This document shows, one piece after another, positions 9,606-18,600 of a stretch of 64,000 bases of DNA (position 1 is its first letter; every line of letters begins with the position of its first letter). Below the pieces are notes generated by a model. That model saw only the letters and a list, made by a program, of their open reading frames with translations, did not search any database and was not told the DNA's origin. The translations under genes were made by a program, and so were the position numbers. The DNA comes from Deltaproteobacteria bacterium (GTDB lineage: Bacteria > Myxococcota_A > UBA9160 > UBA6930): contig JAPPPQ010000005.1 of assembly GCA_028817435.1 (NCBI GenBank), forward strand, positions 129,408-193,407, in the 5' to 3' direction.

Positions 9606-9652
9606 CCTCCGGGGGGGAGGGAGAGCATAGGGGGAGAGGGGGGGAATGTCCA
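9606..9652 (-). promoter_or_regulatory. Promoter and ribosome-binding site of the fic operon
   Basis: On the minus strand, TGGACA (9652-9647) lies exactly 17 bases before TATGCT (9629-9624), giving a good sigma70-type pair. GGAGG (9610-9606) lies 5 bases before the fic ATG. The -35 hexamer is itself one member of the 12-bp-spaced GGACA repeats, so a protein bound to the repeats would block polymerase. Confidence 0.6.
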
Positions 9653-9777
9653 TTGGAATGTCCGGGAGAGTGTCCGGGGGAGTGTCTGGGAGGGAGTTGT
9701 TGGTAAATGTCCAATTTATAAGTGGAAATTTTATTTTGGGAGAAAAAATGGGTTGGGGAGTGTCCGGGAGAGTGTCC
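9647..9777. repeat. Operator-like array of GGACA/TGTCC elements at 12-bp spacing
   Basis: TGTCC (plus strand) occurs at 9647, 9659 and 9671, with the variant TGTCT at 9683, all exactly 12 bp apart. Further copies lie at 9708, 9761 and 9773, the last two again 12 bp apart. The longer unit is close to GTGTCCGGGAGA. An A+T-rich island (about 9712-9748) separates the two clusters. All copies are upstream of fic and in one orientation, as expected of iterons or a multimeric repressor site. Confidence 0.75.
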
Positions 9778-9815
9778 GGGGGGATGGGCTGGTGGGAGGC
9801 TTGGCGGGGGGGCGG

Positions 9816-10925
9816 CTATAGGGTGCGTTGCAGGGCGGTGGTGGCGGCGGCGCGCTCCAGGGCCAGGGCGATGAGGCGGTCCAGGAGGGCGGGGTAGGAA
9901 AGGCCGGTGGCCTGCCAGAGCTTGGGGAACATGGAGCCTTCGGTGAAGCCGGGGAGGCTATTGAGTTCGCTGAGGTAGAGCGCGCCGGTTTCGCGGTGCA
10001 GCAGGAAATCGGCGCGGGCCATGCCTGCGCCTTCCAGCACGCGGAAGGCGGTGAGGGAGAGTTGGCGCATGCGCTCGCAGAGCGCGGGGGGCAGATCGGC
10101 GGGCACCACCAGCCTGGTGCGCTGGTCGGCGTATTTGGCCTGGTAGTCATACCACTCGGCGGCGGGGATAATTTCGCCGGGCACCGACGCTTCGGGCGAT
10201 TCGTTGCCGAGCAGCGCCACTTCAATTTCGCGGGCGGGAATGGCGCGCTCGACAATGAGCTTCAGGTCGTAGCGCGCGGCTTCGTGCAGTGCGCCCGGCA
10301 GTTCTTCGCGGCTCTGCACCCGGGCAATGCCCACCGATGAGCCGGAGTTGGCCGGCTTCACAAAAGCGGGCAGGCCAATTTCGCGCAATACCAATTCCAC
10401 CGCGCCCTCTTCGTCTGCGCGCAGCGCGGCGCTGCGCAGCGCCACCCAATCCAGCACCGGCACATCTGCCGCGCGCAGCAGGCGCTTGGCGGCGTCCTTA
10501 TCCATTTGCAGGGCAGAGCCCAGCACGCCCGCACCCACATAGGGAAGGCCGGCCAGTTCCAAAAGCCCCTGCAGACAGCCGTCTTCGCCGCCGGTGCCGT
10601 GAACCAGCGGTAGCACCACATCCAGTTGCGCGGCGGGCTCGCCCGCAACTGCGCGCAGCGCGCCGCTTTCTACCGCGTGCAGCGCGCCGCCGCCGGGGGC
10701 CGCGGGCAGCGCCACTTCTGCGCCGCCTGCTACGGATTCGGGCGGCGCGCCCGGCGCGCCCAGCCGCCAGCGCCCGTCGTGGCCCACCGCAATCAGGCGA
10801 ATCTCGTAGCGCGCGGGATCCAGAGCGCGCAGCACCGAGTTGGCCGACACGATGGAGACTTCGTGCTCCACCGAGCGCCCGCCGAAGATCACCCCCACCC
10901 GCAGTTTGGACACGCCCCGCAGCAT
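9816..10925 (-). CDS. ddl: D-alanine--D-alanine ligase
   Basis: The 369-residue ATP-grasp enzyme joins two D-alanines in the cytoplasm for peptidoglycan precursor synthesis. The N-terminal domain carries GGRSVEHEVSIVSA (about 15-28). The ATP-grasp core has VHGTGGEDG, FVKPANSGSSVGIA and the metal-binding ELNSLPGFTEGSMFP near the C-terminus. Length is normal for the family. The ATG at 10925 lacks a Shine-Dalgarno sequence. A TAGCAA six bases upstream could serve as the -10 of a leaderless transcript, within the 23-bp gap shared with the divergent larE. It is not next to mur or fts genes, so it stands outside a division cluster. Confidence 0.95.
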   Translation of the reverse strand: MLRGVSKLRVGVIFGGRSVEHEVSIVSANSVLRALDPARYEIRLIAVGHDGRWRLGAPGAPPESVAGGAEVALPAAPGGGALHAVESGALRAVAGEPAAQLDVVLPLVHGTGGEDGCLQGLLELAGLPYVGAGVLGSALQMDKDAAKRLLRAADVPVLDWVALRSAALRADEEGAVELVLREIGLPAFVKPANSGSSVGIARVQSREELPGALHEAARYDLKLIVERAIPAREIEVALLGNESPEASVPGEIIPAAEWYDYQAKYADQRTRLVVPADLPPALCERMRQLSLTAFRVLEGAGMARADFLLHRETGALYLSELNSLPGFTEGSMFPKLWQATGLSYPALLDRLIALALERAAATTALQRTL

Positions 10926-10935
10926 AGCGACTTGC

Positions 10936-10941
10936 TAGGCT
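10936..10941 (+). promoter_or_regulatory. -10 element (TAGGCT) of larE, leaderless geometry
   Basis: TAGGCT preceded by TGC (extended -10) ends 7 bases before the larE ATG, so transcription should start at or next to the A of the start codon. No convincing -35 is seen. Confidence 0.5.
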
Positions 10942-10948
10942 GGATTGC

Positions 10949-11806
10949 ATGGCGGCGCTCTCCCCGGAACTGCGCGGCAAGGAATCCGCCCTGCTGCAGC
11001 GGCTGCGCGAGGCGGGCAGCGTGGTGGTGGCGCTTTCGGGCGGGGTGGATTCCAGCTACCTGGCCTTTGCGGCAGAGCGCGCGCTGGGCCGCGCCGCGCT
11101 GGCGGCTACCGCGCTTTCGCCTTCTTACCCGGCGGTGCAGCGGCGCGCGGCAGAAAGCGTGGTGCGGCAGACCGGCATTGCGCACCGCTTTATTGAAACC
11201 CGGGAGATGCAAAGCGCCGATTACCGCGCCAACCGCGCCGACCGCTGCTACTTCTGCAAGAGCGAGCTTTTCGATGTGCTGGGCCGCCTGCGCGATTCGC
11301 TGGGCTTTGCCGCCGTGGCTTACGGCGTGAACACCGACGATACGGGCGATTTTCGCCCCGGCCACCGCGCCGCCGACGAGCGCGGCGTGCTTTCGCCCTT
11401 TTTGGATGTGCAGATTGCCAAGCGCGAGATTCGCGCACTGGCCCGCGCCGCCGATTTGCCCACCGCCGATTTGCCCGCCGCTGCCTGCCTGGCTTCGCGC
11501 CTGCCCTACGGCAGCGAGGTGACCCCCGAGCGGCTGGCGCAGGTGGAGCGCGGCGAAGATGCGCTGCGCGCCCTGGGATTTCGCCAACTGCGGCTGCGCC
11601 ACCACGGCGATGTGGCGCGGGTGGAAATTGCGCCGGGCGAAATGTCCCGCGCGCTGGATTTTCAAATGGCCCGCGCCATGGCCGCCGCGCTCAAGCCGCT
11701 GGGGTTTCGCTATGTGGCGCTGGATTTGGAGGGCTACCGCAGCGGCGCGCTGAACGAAGCCCTGGTGCAGATTGAGGGCGCGCAGGCGCGCGGCGAACAC
11801 ACTTGA
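10949..11806 (+). CDS. larE: LarE-type ATP-dependent sulfur transferase
   Basis: The 285-residue protein belongs to the PP-loop family. The P-loop SGGVDSS (30-36) activates the substrate carboxyl with ATP. LarE inserts sulfur into the pyridinium mononucleotide precursor of the nickel-pincer (NPN) cofactor of lactate racemase and related enzymes. Cysteines at 100 and 103 (RCYFCK) plus Cys180 (AACLASRLPYG) give the three-cysteine pattern reported for LarE forms that carry a [4Fe-4S] cluster, rather than the single sacrificial Cys of the Lactobacillus enzyme. No larB or larC is in the window, so the rest of the pathway lies elsewhere or is absent. Its TGA overlaps the TTG start of the next gene. 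Confidence 0.88.
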   Translation: MAALSPELRGKESALLQRLREAGSVVVALSGGVDSSYLAFAAERALGRAALAATALSPSYPAVQRRAAESVVRQTGIAHRFIETREMQSADYRANRADRCYFCKSELFDVLGRLRDSLGFAAVAYGVNTDDTGDFRPGHRAADERGVLSPFLDVQIAKREIRALARAADLPTADLPAAACLASRLPYGSEVTPERLAQVERGEDALRALGFRQLRLRHHGDVARVEIAPGEMSRALDFQMARAMAAALKPLGFRYVALDLEGYRSGALNEALVQIEGAQARGEHT

Positions 11807-12825
11807 ACGCGCCGGTTGTGATTCGCTGCGCGGGCGCGCCGCGGGATATGGGCTTGGACCAGGGCGCGGCGCTGCGCAGTCAGGTGCGCCGGGCCGCGCG
11901 GGCGCACTGGACGCGCCGCGCATTTGAGTGGGCGCGCGGGCAACACAAATGCCTGCGCCGCGATCTGCTGCGCCACTTTCCGCACCAGGCCGAGCGCATG
12001 ATGGGTTTGGCGCGGGGCGCCGGTGTGGGGAGCGCGCGGCTGGCTGCGCTGCTGGTCCAAACGCCGCCCGGCGCAAGCGCACTGGCGCGCGCAGGCGCGC
12101 GGGAAGCGGGCGAAAGCGCAGCCGCGCAGGCGGGCCACCAACAGGGCGCGGGCGAAAGCGGCGACATGGAGCGCGCGAAAGCGGGGCGCGGCGATGCAGG
12201 GTGCGTGGAGGTGGGGTGCGGCGATGCAGGGTGCGTGGAAGTGGGGGGCGGCGCGTGGCTGGATTGCAGGCTGCCGCTGCATTCCGGCCGGGGGCGGGGG
12301 CTGGATGATTTTGCGCTGCGCCACAGCGCGCCAGATAACGACCGCGCCTCGGTGGAGATTACCTTCGCCTGGCAAGCGCCTGCGCTGGTGGGAGTGAATG
12401 CGGACGGCTTGGCTGTCTGCGCGCTGCCGGGGGCGGCGGGCGCGGTGGATTCGGCAGGCGGGGTGGGCGCGGTGGCTGGCGCGGGCGGGGTGGATGGGGC
12501 GCGGGAGGCCGGCTGCGCTGCGCCTGCTTTGCTGCTGGCGCAGGATTGCCTGCGACTCTTCGACCAGACGCCGAGCGCGCTGGAATGGATTCGCAGCCGC
12601 CCGGCTGGAGGGCGTTGCACGCTGCTGCTGGCTGATGCAAGCGGCCGCATTGCCGGTGCGGTGGTTGAGGGAGAGCGGCGCGAAGAACTGCACGCGCAAA
12701 ACGGGCGCATTGCTGTTTCCGGCGCGGCGGCGAATTCGCTGCGCATCCTTGCCGATCCGCTCGGCCGCCGACTCGGCGTGCAGCCTCCCGGCGGCGCGCT
12801 GGTCTGGCACCAAGTCGGCACCTGA
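11803..12825 (+). CDS. Putative C45-like acyltransferase/peptidase, divergent
   Basis: The 340-residue protein is weakly reminiscent of the C45 (penicillin acyltransferase-like) family. It has an N-terminal G-x-x-x-x-x-G segment (about 10-20, RDMGLDQGAAL), a VGVNADGLAV stretch and a later LLLADASGRIAGAVVEGE strand. I cannot see the expected G-C autoproteolysis site: the middle is occupied by Ala/Gly-rich sequence including a 10-residue direct repeat (DNA 12191-12250). It begins at a TTG that overlaps the larE stop (TTGA), so the two are translationally coupled. It may be an inactive or diverged family member. The function is not established, and the family assignment is tentative. Confidence 0.45.
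   Translation: MNAPVVIRCAGAPRDMGLDQGAALRSQVRRAARAHWTRRAFEWARGQHKCLRRDLLRHFPHQAERMMGLARGAGVGSARLAALLVQTPPGASALARAGAREAGESAAAQAGHQQGAGESGDMERAKAGRGDAGCVEVGCGDAGCVEVGGGAWLDCRLPLHSGRGRGLDDFALRHSAPDNDRASVEITFAWQAPALVGVNADGLAVCALPGAAGAVDSAGGVGAVAGAGGVDGAREAGCAAPALLLAQDCLRLFDQTPSALEWIRSRPAGGRCTLLLADASGRIAGAVVEGERREELHAQNGRIAVSGAAANSLRILADPLGRRLGVQPPGGALVWHQVGT
12191..12250 (+). repeat. Two 30-bp direct repeats inside the C45-like gene
   Basis: Units 12191-12220 and 12221-12250 differ at only a few bases and are in frame, encoding Gly-Asp-Ala-Gly-Cys-Val-Glu-Val-Gly-x twice. This looks like recent in-frame slippage in a low-complexity linker. Confidence 0.85.
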
Positions 12826-12834
12826 GACACCGCG

Positions 12835-14169
12835 CTATTCGGCAGCGGCAGCGAGGGCGGCTTCGGTTTGGGCGATGCGGTGGCGGAGCCAGCCGGCGAG
12901 TTGGAAGTTGCCGCGGTTGTCTGCCAGCAATGCGCGCAGGGCGGCGAGGCGCACTTGCAGGGCCTGGCGATTGCCGGGCTGGGCGGCGAGGGCTACGCGG
13001 GCCAGGTGCAGGGCGGGGAGAATTTCGCCTGCATCCAGCTTGGCGCGGGCGCGGGCGGCGACGGGGGGCGCGCCGCCGGCCAGTTCTGCCAGCTCGGGAT
13101 ACACGGCGGCGGGGGGCGTGGCGAAGAGTTCGGTGGTGTCTTCGTAGCGAAACCAGCCGGCGTAGAGTTCGTAAATTGCGCGCACGCCCCAGGATACGCG
13201 GCCATACTGCTCGCTCATTTGCAGGCGGCGCGGCAGCTTCACTTCGCGCATCAGCGTCCAGAGCGGCGTGCCGCGATTCATGCCGGCGACGGTGGCGTCG
13301 TGCACATGGCGCAGCGCGGCCGCGGTGCGGTCCAGCATTTTGCGGATGGCGCGCCGCCCGCGCAGCGGCTCCAGATGACCGGGCAGCAGAAGCTCCGGTT
13401 CCAGTGCGCGAAAGCGCGCCAGCGTATCGAGCATGGGCAGCGGCTCGCGCAGGTTTTCGCCGCGCAGCGTAAACAAGTTGGGAAATGCGCCGAGCACGGG
13501 GCCGAGGGCGTCGCCGCAGAGCAGCGCGCCATATTCGGGAATCCACACCGAGACGGCGTCCGGCCCTTCGCCCCCCGGCGAGGCAATTACCTCGAAGCGA
13601 ACGCCGCCCAGCTCGAAGGCGTAGCTGTCATCCACCGGCACATCCAGCGGAATCATCGGATAGGGGAAGCGGCGCTCTGCGCCTTCCGGCATGACCGCGC
13701 CCCACAGCAAGCGCGCGCGCTGCACCTGAAAGGGGCGCAGCAGTTCGTAGCTGCGATTGCGCAGGGTGAAGGCGCGGTGTGCAATCACCTCCACGCCCGG
13801 CCCGCGCCACAGCTCTGCGCCGCCAATGTGATCTGCGTGGGCGTGGGTGAGCACCAGTTTGCGAAGCGGCGCAGCCGAAACCGCCTGCAGCAGTTCACGG
13901 GTGCGCGCGGCCTCTGGCGCAAGGCCCGTATCCACCAGCACCGAGCCGCCGGGGGTAACCACCAGCCAGGCGTTGCTGTTGCCAGAGACTCCCCAGATGT
14001 TGGGGTGCACCTGCTGCACCGAAAGCTCGCGCCCCCGCGTCAGCAATTCCGAAACGCGCTCGCCCTGGCGCTCGCCCGGCTTCGCCCGCTGCGCGTCTGC
14101 CGAAACCGCCAGCGGAAGCAGCACCGCGCAAAGCAGCGCCGCGCACGCGGCGCGCGCAGTAGCGGGCAT
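12835..14169 (-). CDS. Secreted MBL-fold hydrolase, alkylsulfatase-like
   Basis: The 444-residue protein starts with a signal peptide (hydrophobic 8-25, ending near AVSADA), so it should act in the periplasm. A metallo-beta-lactamase fold follows, with the zinc motif HAHADH at 109-114. Towards the C-terminus lies a helical region (HDATVAGMNRGTPLW ... RVSWGVRAIYELYAGWF) that resembles the dimerisation domain of SdsA1-type alkylsulfatases. The SCP2-like C-terminal domain of true SdsA1 appears to be missing or reduced. The substrate (sulfate ester, lactone or other) cannot be told. The ATG overlaps the TAA of the helicase gene by one base, so it is translationally coupled to an unrelated RNA helicase. 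Confidence 0.8.
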   Translation of the reverse strand: MPATARAACAALLCAVLLPLAVSADAQRAKPGERQGERVSELLTRGRELSVQQVHPNIWGVSGNSNAWLVVTPGGSVLVDTGLAPEAARTRELLQAVSAAPLRKLVLTHAHADHIGGAELWRGPGVEVIAHRAFTLRNRSYELLRPFQVQRARLLWGAVMPEGAERRFPYPMIPLDVPVDDSYAFELGGVRFEVIASPGGEGPDAVSVWIPEYGALLCGDALGPVLGAFPNLFTLRGENLREPLPMLDTLARFRALEPELLLPGHLEPLRGRRAIRKMLDRTAAALRHVHDATVAGMNRGTPLWTLMREVKLPRRLQMSEQYGRVSWGVRAIYELYAGWFRYEDTTELFATPPAAVYPELAELAGGAPPVAARARAKLDAGEILPALHLARVALAAQPGNRQALQVRLAALRALLADNRGNFQLAGWLRHRIAQTEAALAAAAE

Positions 14170-15593
14170 TACGAGCGCCGGGCGCGGGGCGCGTGGGAGC
14201 GGCGGCGCGGGCGGCGGGGGCCGCGGCTGGATTCGCGCTCGCGCCGGGGCGGCGCGGACTCTTCCGGCACGCCGGTTTCGGGGCGGTGTTCGCGCATATA
14301 CGAGGCGGCCACGGCGGCCAAATCGCGCAGGCCCTGTTCGCTGGCGGCCAGCGCGCGCACCACATGGATCCAGCGCTCCACCTTGAACTGCTGTTCGCGC
14401 AGGGGAATGCGGCGAATCTCCTGTTCCACCTTCACCGCCAGGCGCTCTCCCAGGCGCTGCAAAATTTGCTCCTCGCTGGGCAGCGCGCGCTCTTTCACCT
14501 CAATGCGGTTCACCTTTTGCAGATTGCGGAAGTTGCCCACATCCAGTCCCGATACCAGCGAAATGGCCACGCCCGCCCGGCCCGCGCGGCCGGTGCGCCC
14601 GGTGCGGTGCACATAGACCTCCGCCGAAACGGGGGCCGAGTAGCTGATGACATGGGAGAGATCGCTGATATCTATGCCGCGCGCCGCCACATCCGTCGCC
14701 ACCAGAATGCGCAGTTCGCCCGCCTTGATGCGCGCCATGGCCGCTTCGCGCGCCTGCTGCGTCAGATCGCCGGATATCTGCGTGGCGTCGAAGCCGTGGC
14801 GCTGCAGGTAGGCGGTCACAAAGCGCACATCCTGCTTGGTGTTGCAGAACACAATGGCGCTCTCGGGGTCCTCGTATTCCAGCACGCGCCGCAGGTTCGC
14901 CTCTTTCTCTTCCGCGGTGGTTACGCAGAAGAAGTGCTCGATTTCGCTGGGCGAGGCGTGGCCCTCCACCAGCGAAATGAATTCGGGGTCGCGCAAAAAG
15001 GCGCGCGAAAGCGCCAGCACCTTTTCGGGCATGGTGGCGGAGAACAGACAGGACTGGCGATGCTCGGGCAAATAGCTGCGGATCTCCTTCATATCGGGCC
15101 AAAAACCCATGGAGAGCAACTCGTCGGCCTCGTCGAAAATCACGGTGCGCAGCGTGTCGAGCTTCATGCGCCCCGCGCCCAGGTGATCGAGAATGCGCCC
15201 CGGCGTGCCGACAATGACATGAGCGCCCGCGCGCAGCCCTTCGTTTTGCGGCTCGTAAGAAACGCCGCCGTAAATGGGCAGGCAGCGAATGCCCCGGTGG
15301 CGCCCCAGCACCTCCAGCTCGCGGCAAATTTGGTTGGCAAGCTCGCGGGTGGGGGCGAGCACCAGCGCGCGGGGCGTGCGGGGTTCGGGCTCTGCGCTGG
15401 ACACAATGGGAATGCCAAACGCGCCCGTCTTGCCGCTGCCGGTGCGCGCCTGCACGATCAAATCGCGCCCCGCATTCAGCGGCGCAATGGCGCGGCGCTG
15501 CACCGGCATCGGCTCGCTCCAGCCAAGCTCGGCAATGCCCCGGCGCAAATCCTCGGGAAGCGCGTCGAAAGAGTCGAACTGCTCTCCGGCCAA
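14169..15593 (-). CDS. DEAD-box RNA helicase
   Basis: The 474-residue protein shows the ordered superfamily 2 motifs: Q motif near GWSEPMPVQ, Walker A ARTGSGKT, PTRELA, TPGR, DEAD, SAT, VATDVAARGID and motif VI HRTGRTGRAGR. A linker and a basic Arg-rich tail (RRERESSRGPRRPRRR) follow, as in CsdA/DbpA/RhlE-type proteins that remodel rRNA or mRNA. The best start is TTG at 15593, eight bases after the stop of the giant gene; no ATG or GTG lies nearby in frame before the Q motif. Low initiation or re-initiation after the giant gene is likely. The exact subfamily (DeaD or RhlE) is not resolved. Confidence 0.93.
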   Translation of the reverse strand: MAGEQFDSFDALPEDLRRGIAELGWSEPMPVQRRAIAPLNAGRDLIVQARTGSGKTGAFGIPIVSSAEPEPRTPRALVLAPTRELANQICRELEVLGRHRGIRCLPIYGGVSYEPQNEGLRAGAHVIVGTPGRILDHLGAGRMKLDTLRTVIFDEADELLSMGFWPDMKEIRSYLPEHRQSCLFSATMPEKVLALSRAFLRDPEFISLVEGHASPSEIEHFFCVTTAEEKEANLRRVLEYEDPESAIVFCNTKQDVRFVTAYLQRHGFDATQISGDLTQQAREAAMARIKAGELRILVATDVAARGIDISDLSHVISYSAPVSAEVYVHRTGRTGRAGRAGVAISLVSGLDVGNFRNLQKVNRIEVKERALPSEEQILQRLGERLAVKVEQEIRRIPLREQQFKVERWIHVVRALAASEQGLRDLAAVAASYMREHRPETGVPEESAPPRRERESSRGPRRPRRRSHAPRARRS

Positions 15594-15601
15594 TGCGTGG
15601 C

Positions 15602-18600
15602 CTAGAAGCGCAACTGGCCGGTGAGCATCAGGTCGTATTCCCGTGCCGGCGCAGTGCCCAGGCCGCTGTTCAGGTCCAGGCCGCCTTCCAGGCCCAGGCT
15701 CAGGCCGCCGCCGGTTTCGGCGAGGCGCAGGCCCGCGGCCCAGCGGCTGTCGCTCTGGCGCAGATCGAAGCGCCCGTAGGGGGTAAGCAGCCCCGCGCGG
15801 CCCAGTTGCCGGAACTCCACGCCGTAGCCAATCTCGCCGGTAATGCTCTGCTCTGCGCTCCCCGTGCCGCCCGAAAGCGCGCCGAAGCTGCCGCTGCCAA
15901 GGCCCAGGTTGTTGGCCGTGCTGCCGAATTGCCAGAGCCCGTTGCCCTGGCGTGCGGCGGCAGAGCCGCTGCGGCGCTCGCTGAGAGAGGTCTTCACCGA
16001 CATGGTGAGGCCCTGCTTGTCGCCGGCCAGGTCGTAGCTCACATCCAAACTCAGGCGCTGCTCTTCCTGGCCGGAGCTGTTCAGCTGGCCGCTGAAGGAA
16101 AGCTCCGCATCCAAACCCCAGGCGGGCTGCGCGGCAAAGACACCGCCGCCCAGGTCGAAGGCGGCGGCGCGATTGCCCACGCCGTGCACTGCGGTCTGGC
16201 CGCCGTTTTCGAAGCGCAGCCGCCCGGTTGCGAAGGGCCGCAGCGCAAAGCCGCCGGGCAGCGCGAGGTTGTGGCCCAGCTCGGCCTCGCCGCCCACCCG
16301 CAGACTGCGCGCGCGCACATTGTTCAATTGCGCGCCGTCGTCAAAGGTCGCCGCGTCCACCTCGCTGCCCACGCGCGAAAGCTCGAAGCTCAGCTTCAAC
16401 TGCGTAGCCTCCGTCACTTGCACCCGGCCCGAAATGCCCGCGGCCAGCATCAACATGGACGAATCCGCAGTGCCCGGCAGGGTGCGGGTGCGCCCGGCGT
16501 CCTGCTCCTGCAGGTCCACACTGCCCTGCCCATAGCCCAGCGCCAGCCAGGTGTTCACCCCGGGGGTAATCCACCAACTGAGGTAGGGGTGCAGGCTCAG
16601 CATATTGGAATCCACCGTGCCGCTCAGCTCGAAGGTGCCCGACAGCGAGCCCGCGGTATCGGTGAAGCTCAGATCGCCCACCGAGTAGCCGATGGCGAGA
16701 CCGGCCAGCATATTGTCCCGCACCGGGCGATCTGCGCCCACGAAGACAGAGATGGTGTCGCCCTTGTAGCGCAGCGTTCCGTTGCTTCCCGAAAGATCGC
16801 CCTTGAGGTCGGCAGTGCCGCCCCGGCCCCAGATTTCCAGGCCCTCTGTGAGGTTCGAGAAGTCCGACCAGCCCGCCGCGCTGAAGCTGAAGCGGGTGCC
16901 GCGCAGCAGTTCGGTCAGGCTGGGGAGGTCTTGCCCGCGCCACACATTTGCGCCGCCGGAAAGCCCCGCGCCGAGTCCGCCGAAGGCGCCATCGCCCACG
17001 CCCGCGCCCGCAACGCCGCCGCCCGCGCCTGCGCCGGCCGCGCCGCCGCCGCCCAGCCCGGCCGCGCCGAACAGCGCCAGGCCCAGATCGTTGGTTGCGC
17101 CCGCGCCGCCCGCGCCTGCACCGCCCGCGCTGTCTGTGCCGATGAGGCTGCGGCCCGCAATGCTCAGCGCCGTTTGCGTGCCCGCGCCCGGCGCGCGCTC
17201 GAAGCGGTCGGTAATGGCATCCGTAGCCAGCTCGGCGGTCTGGCGATTCAGCGCCGACACCATGGCCGCCACGCGCTGCGTCCGGCGGCGCGCCTGGTCC
17301 ACATCGTCGCGAATGGTGGCCGTGCCCGTCCCTTCTGCCGCGGTGAATTCAATTACGCCGCCGCCGCCGGAGATGCGCCCGCGGTCCGCCGGGGGCGTGC
17401 CATCTTCGGTGACGGTGAAGCGCAGCCGGAAGGTCTCGGTGGGCTCCAGCACGCCGTCTTGCAGCACCGGAATGCGAACCTCGGCGCGGGTCTCCCCCGC
17501 CGCAATCACAACGCTGCCCCGCAGCGGCGCCACATAGTCCGCGTCCCGCGCCGCCCGGTCGCCGCGCGTCGCCTCCACATCTTCCAGTATGTAATGCACC
17601 GTCAGCGGCTGCGTGGTGGCCTGGCCGCCGACAAAGTCGGCGAGATTCAGCACAAACACGGCATCCGCGCCTTCCGCCACCGTCACATCCCCAACGCTCA
17701 AAGTCGCGCGCAGCGAGGGAATCAGCACCACCGATGGCGTGGCGTCCACCGCCACATTCGCCGCATCCGCGCCCGCCGCCGAGCCGAGCGCCACCTGGAA
17801 GTATTCGCCGCCAATCTCGTCCATGTCGTCGGTGGCAATGGGAATGCCGAGGGTCTGCGTCAGGTCCGCCCCCGTTGCGCCTGCGGGGAAAGTCAGCGTG
17901 CCGCTGGGCGTTGCGCCGCCCGTGAAGTCCGCCGCCTCTGCAACCCTGCTGCCCGGCGGGGCAAAGGAGGGCGCGGCCAGCGTAATGCTCCACGGAATCC
18001 GCAGCTCGCCCGTCAACGCGCCGCTGGCGACGCCGAGGATCACCGTGAAGGTCGCCGTGGTTCCCTCCGGCGCTTCAATGCGCTGCGTATTCAGCGCAGC
18101 GCTGAATGCGCCCACCTGCACCTGCACCGTCGCCAGCGTTTCCGGCGGCGCTTCCCGGCCCTCGCGCCGCGCCTGCTCGGCCGCCGCCTCAATCGCCATT
18201 TGCTCCGCGGCGCCAATGGTCATGGCCACGGGCGGCGTTGCGCCGGCAGGCGCATTGGCGGGCGGCGTAATCTGCGGCGTGCCGAAGCTCACCGTCACCG
18301 TCTGCACCGCCGTGGGAGAACTGAGCGCCGTCATGGCCCCAGGCGGCGGCGTTACCGGCGTGCCGCCGTCCGCGGCCGCGTTCACCTCTGCCGCCGTATC
18401 TCCCGCAGTCACCATCAGGGTGCCCGTGTAATCGGTGCCGCCCACCCTGTAGGTGTAGGGAATGGACACATCCGTGCTCGGCACCACCGGCTGGCAGTCG
18501 CCCATCGCCACCGAGGTGCCGTCGGCGCAGCCGAAGCTCACGGCAAAGCCGAAGTCGTCGCTGGTTTGCGCCCCGGCCTGGCCCGCCGGACGCACCAGCG

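Noticed and set aside
8398-9714. Longer Fic protein starting at 9714
   Set aside because: The added 38 residues come from the operator-like repeats; a perfect GGAGG lies before the internal ATG at 9600.
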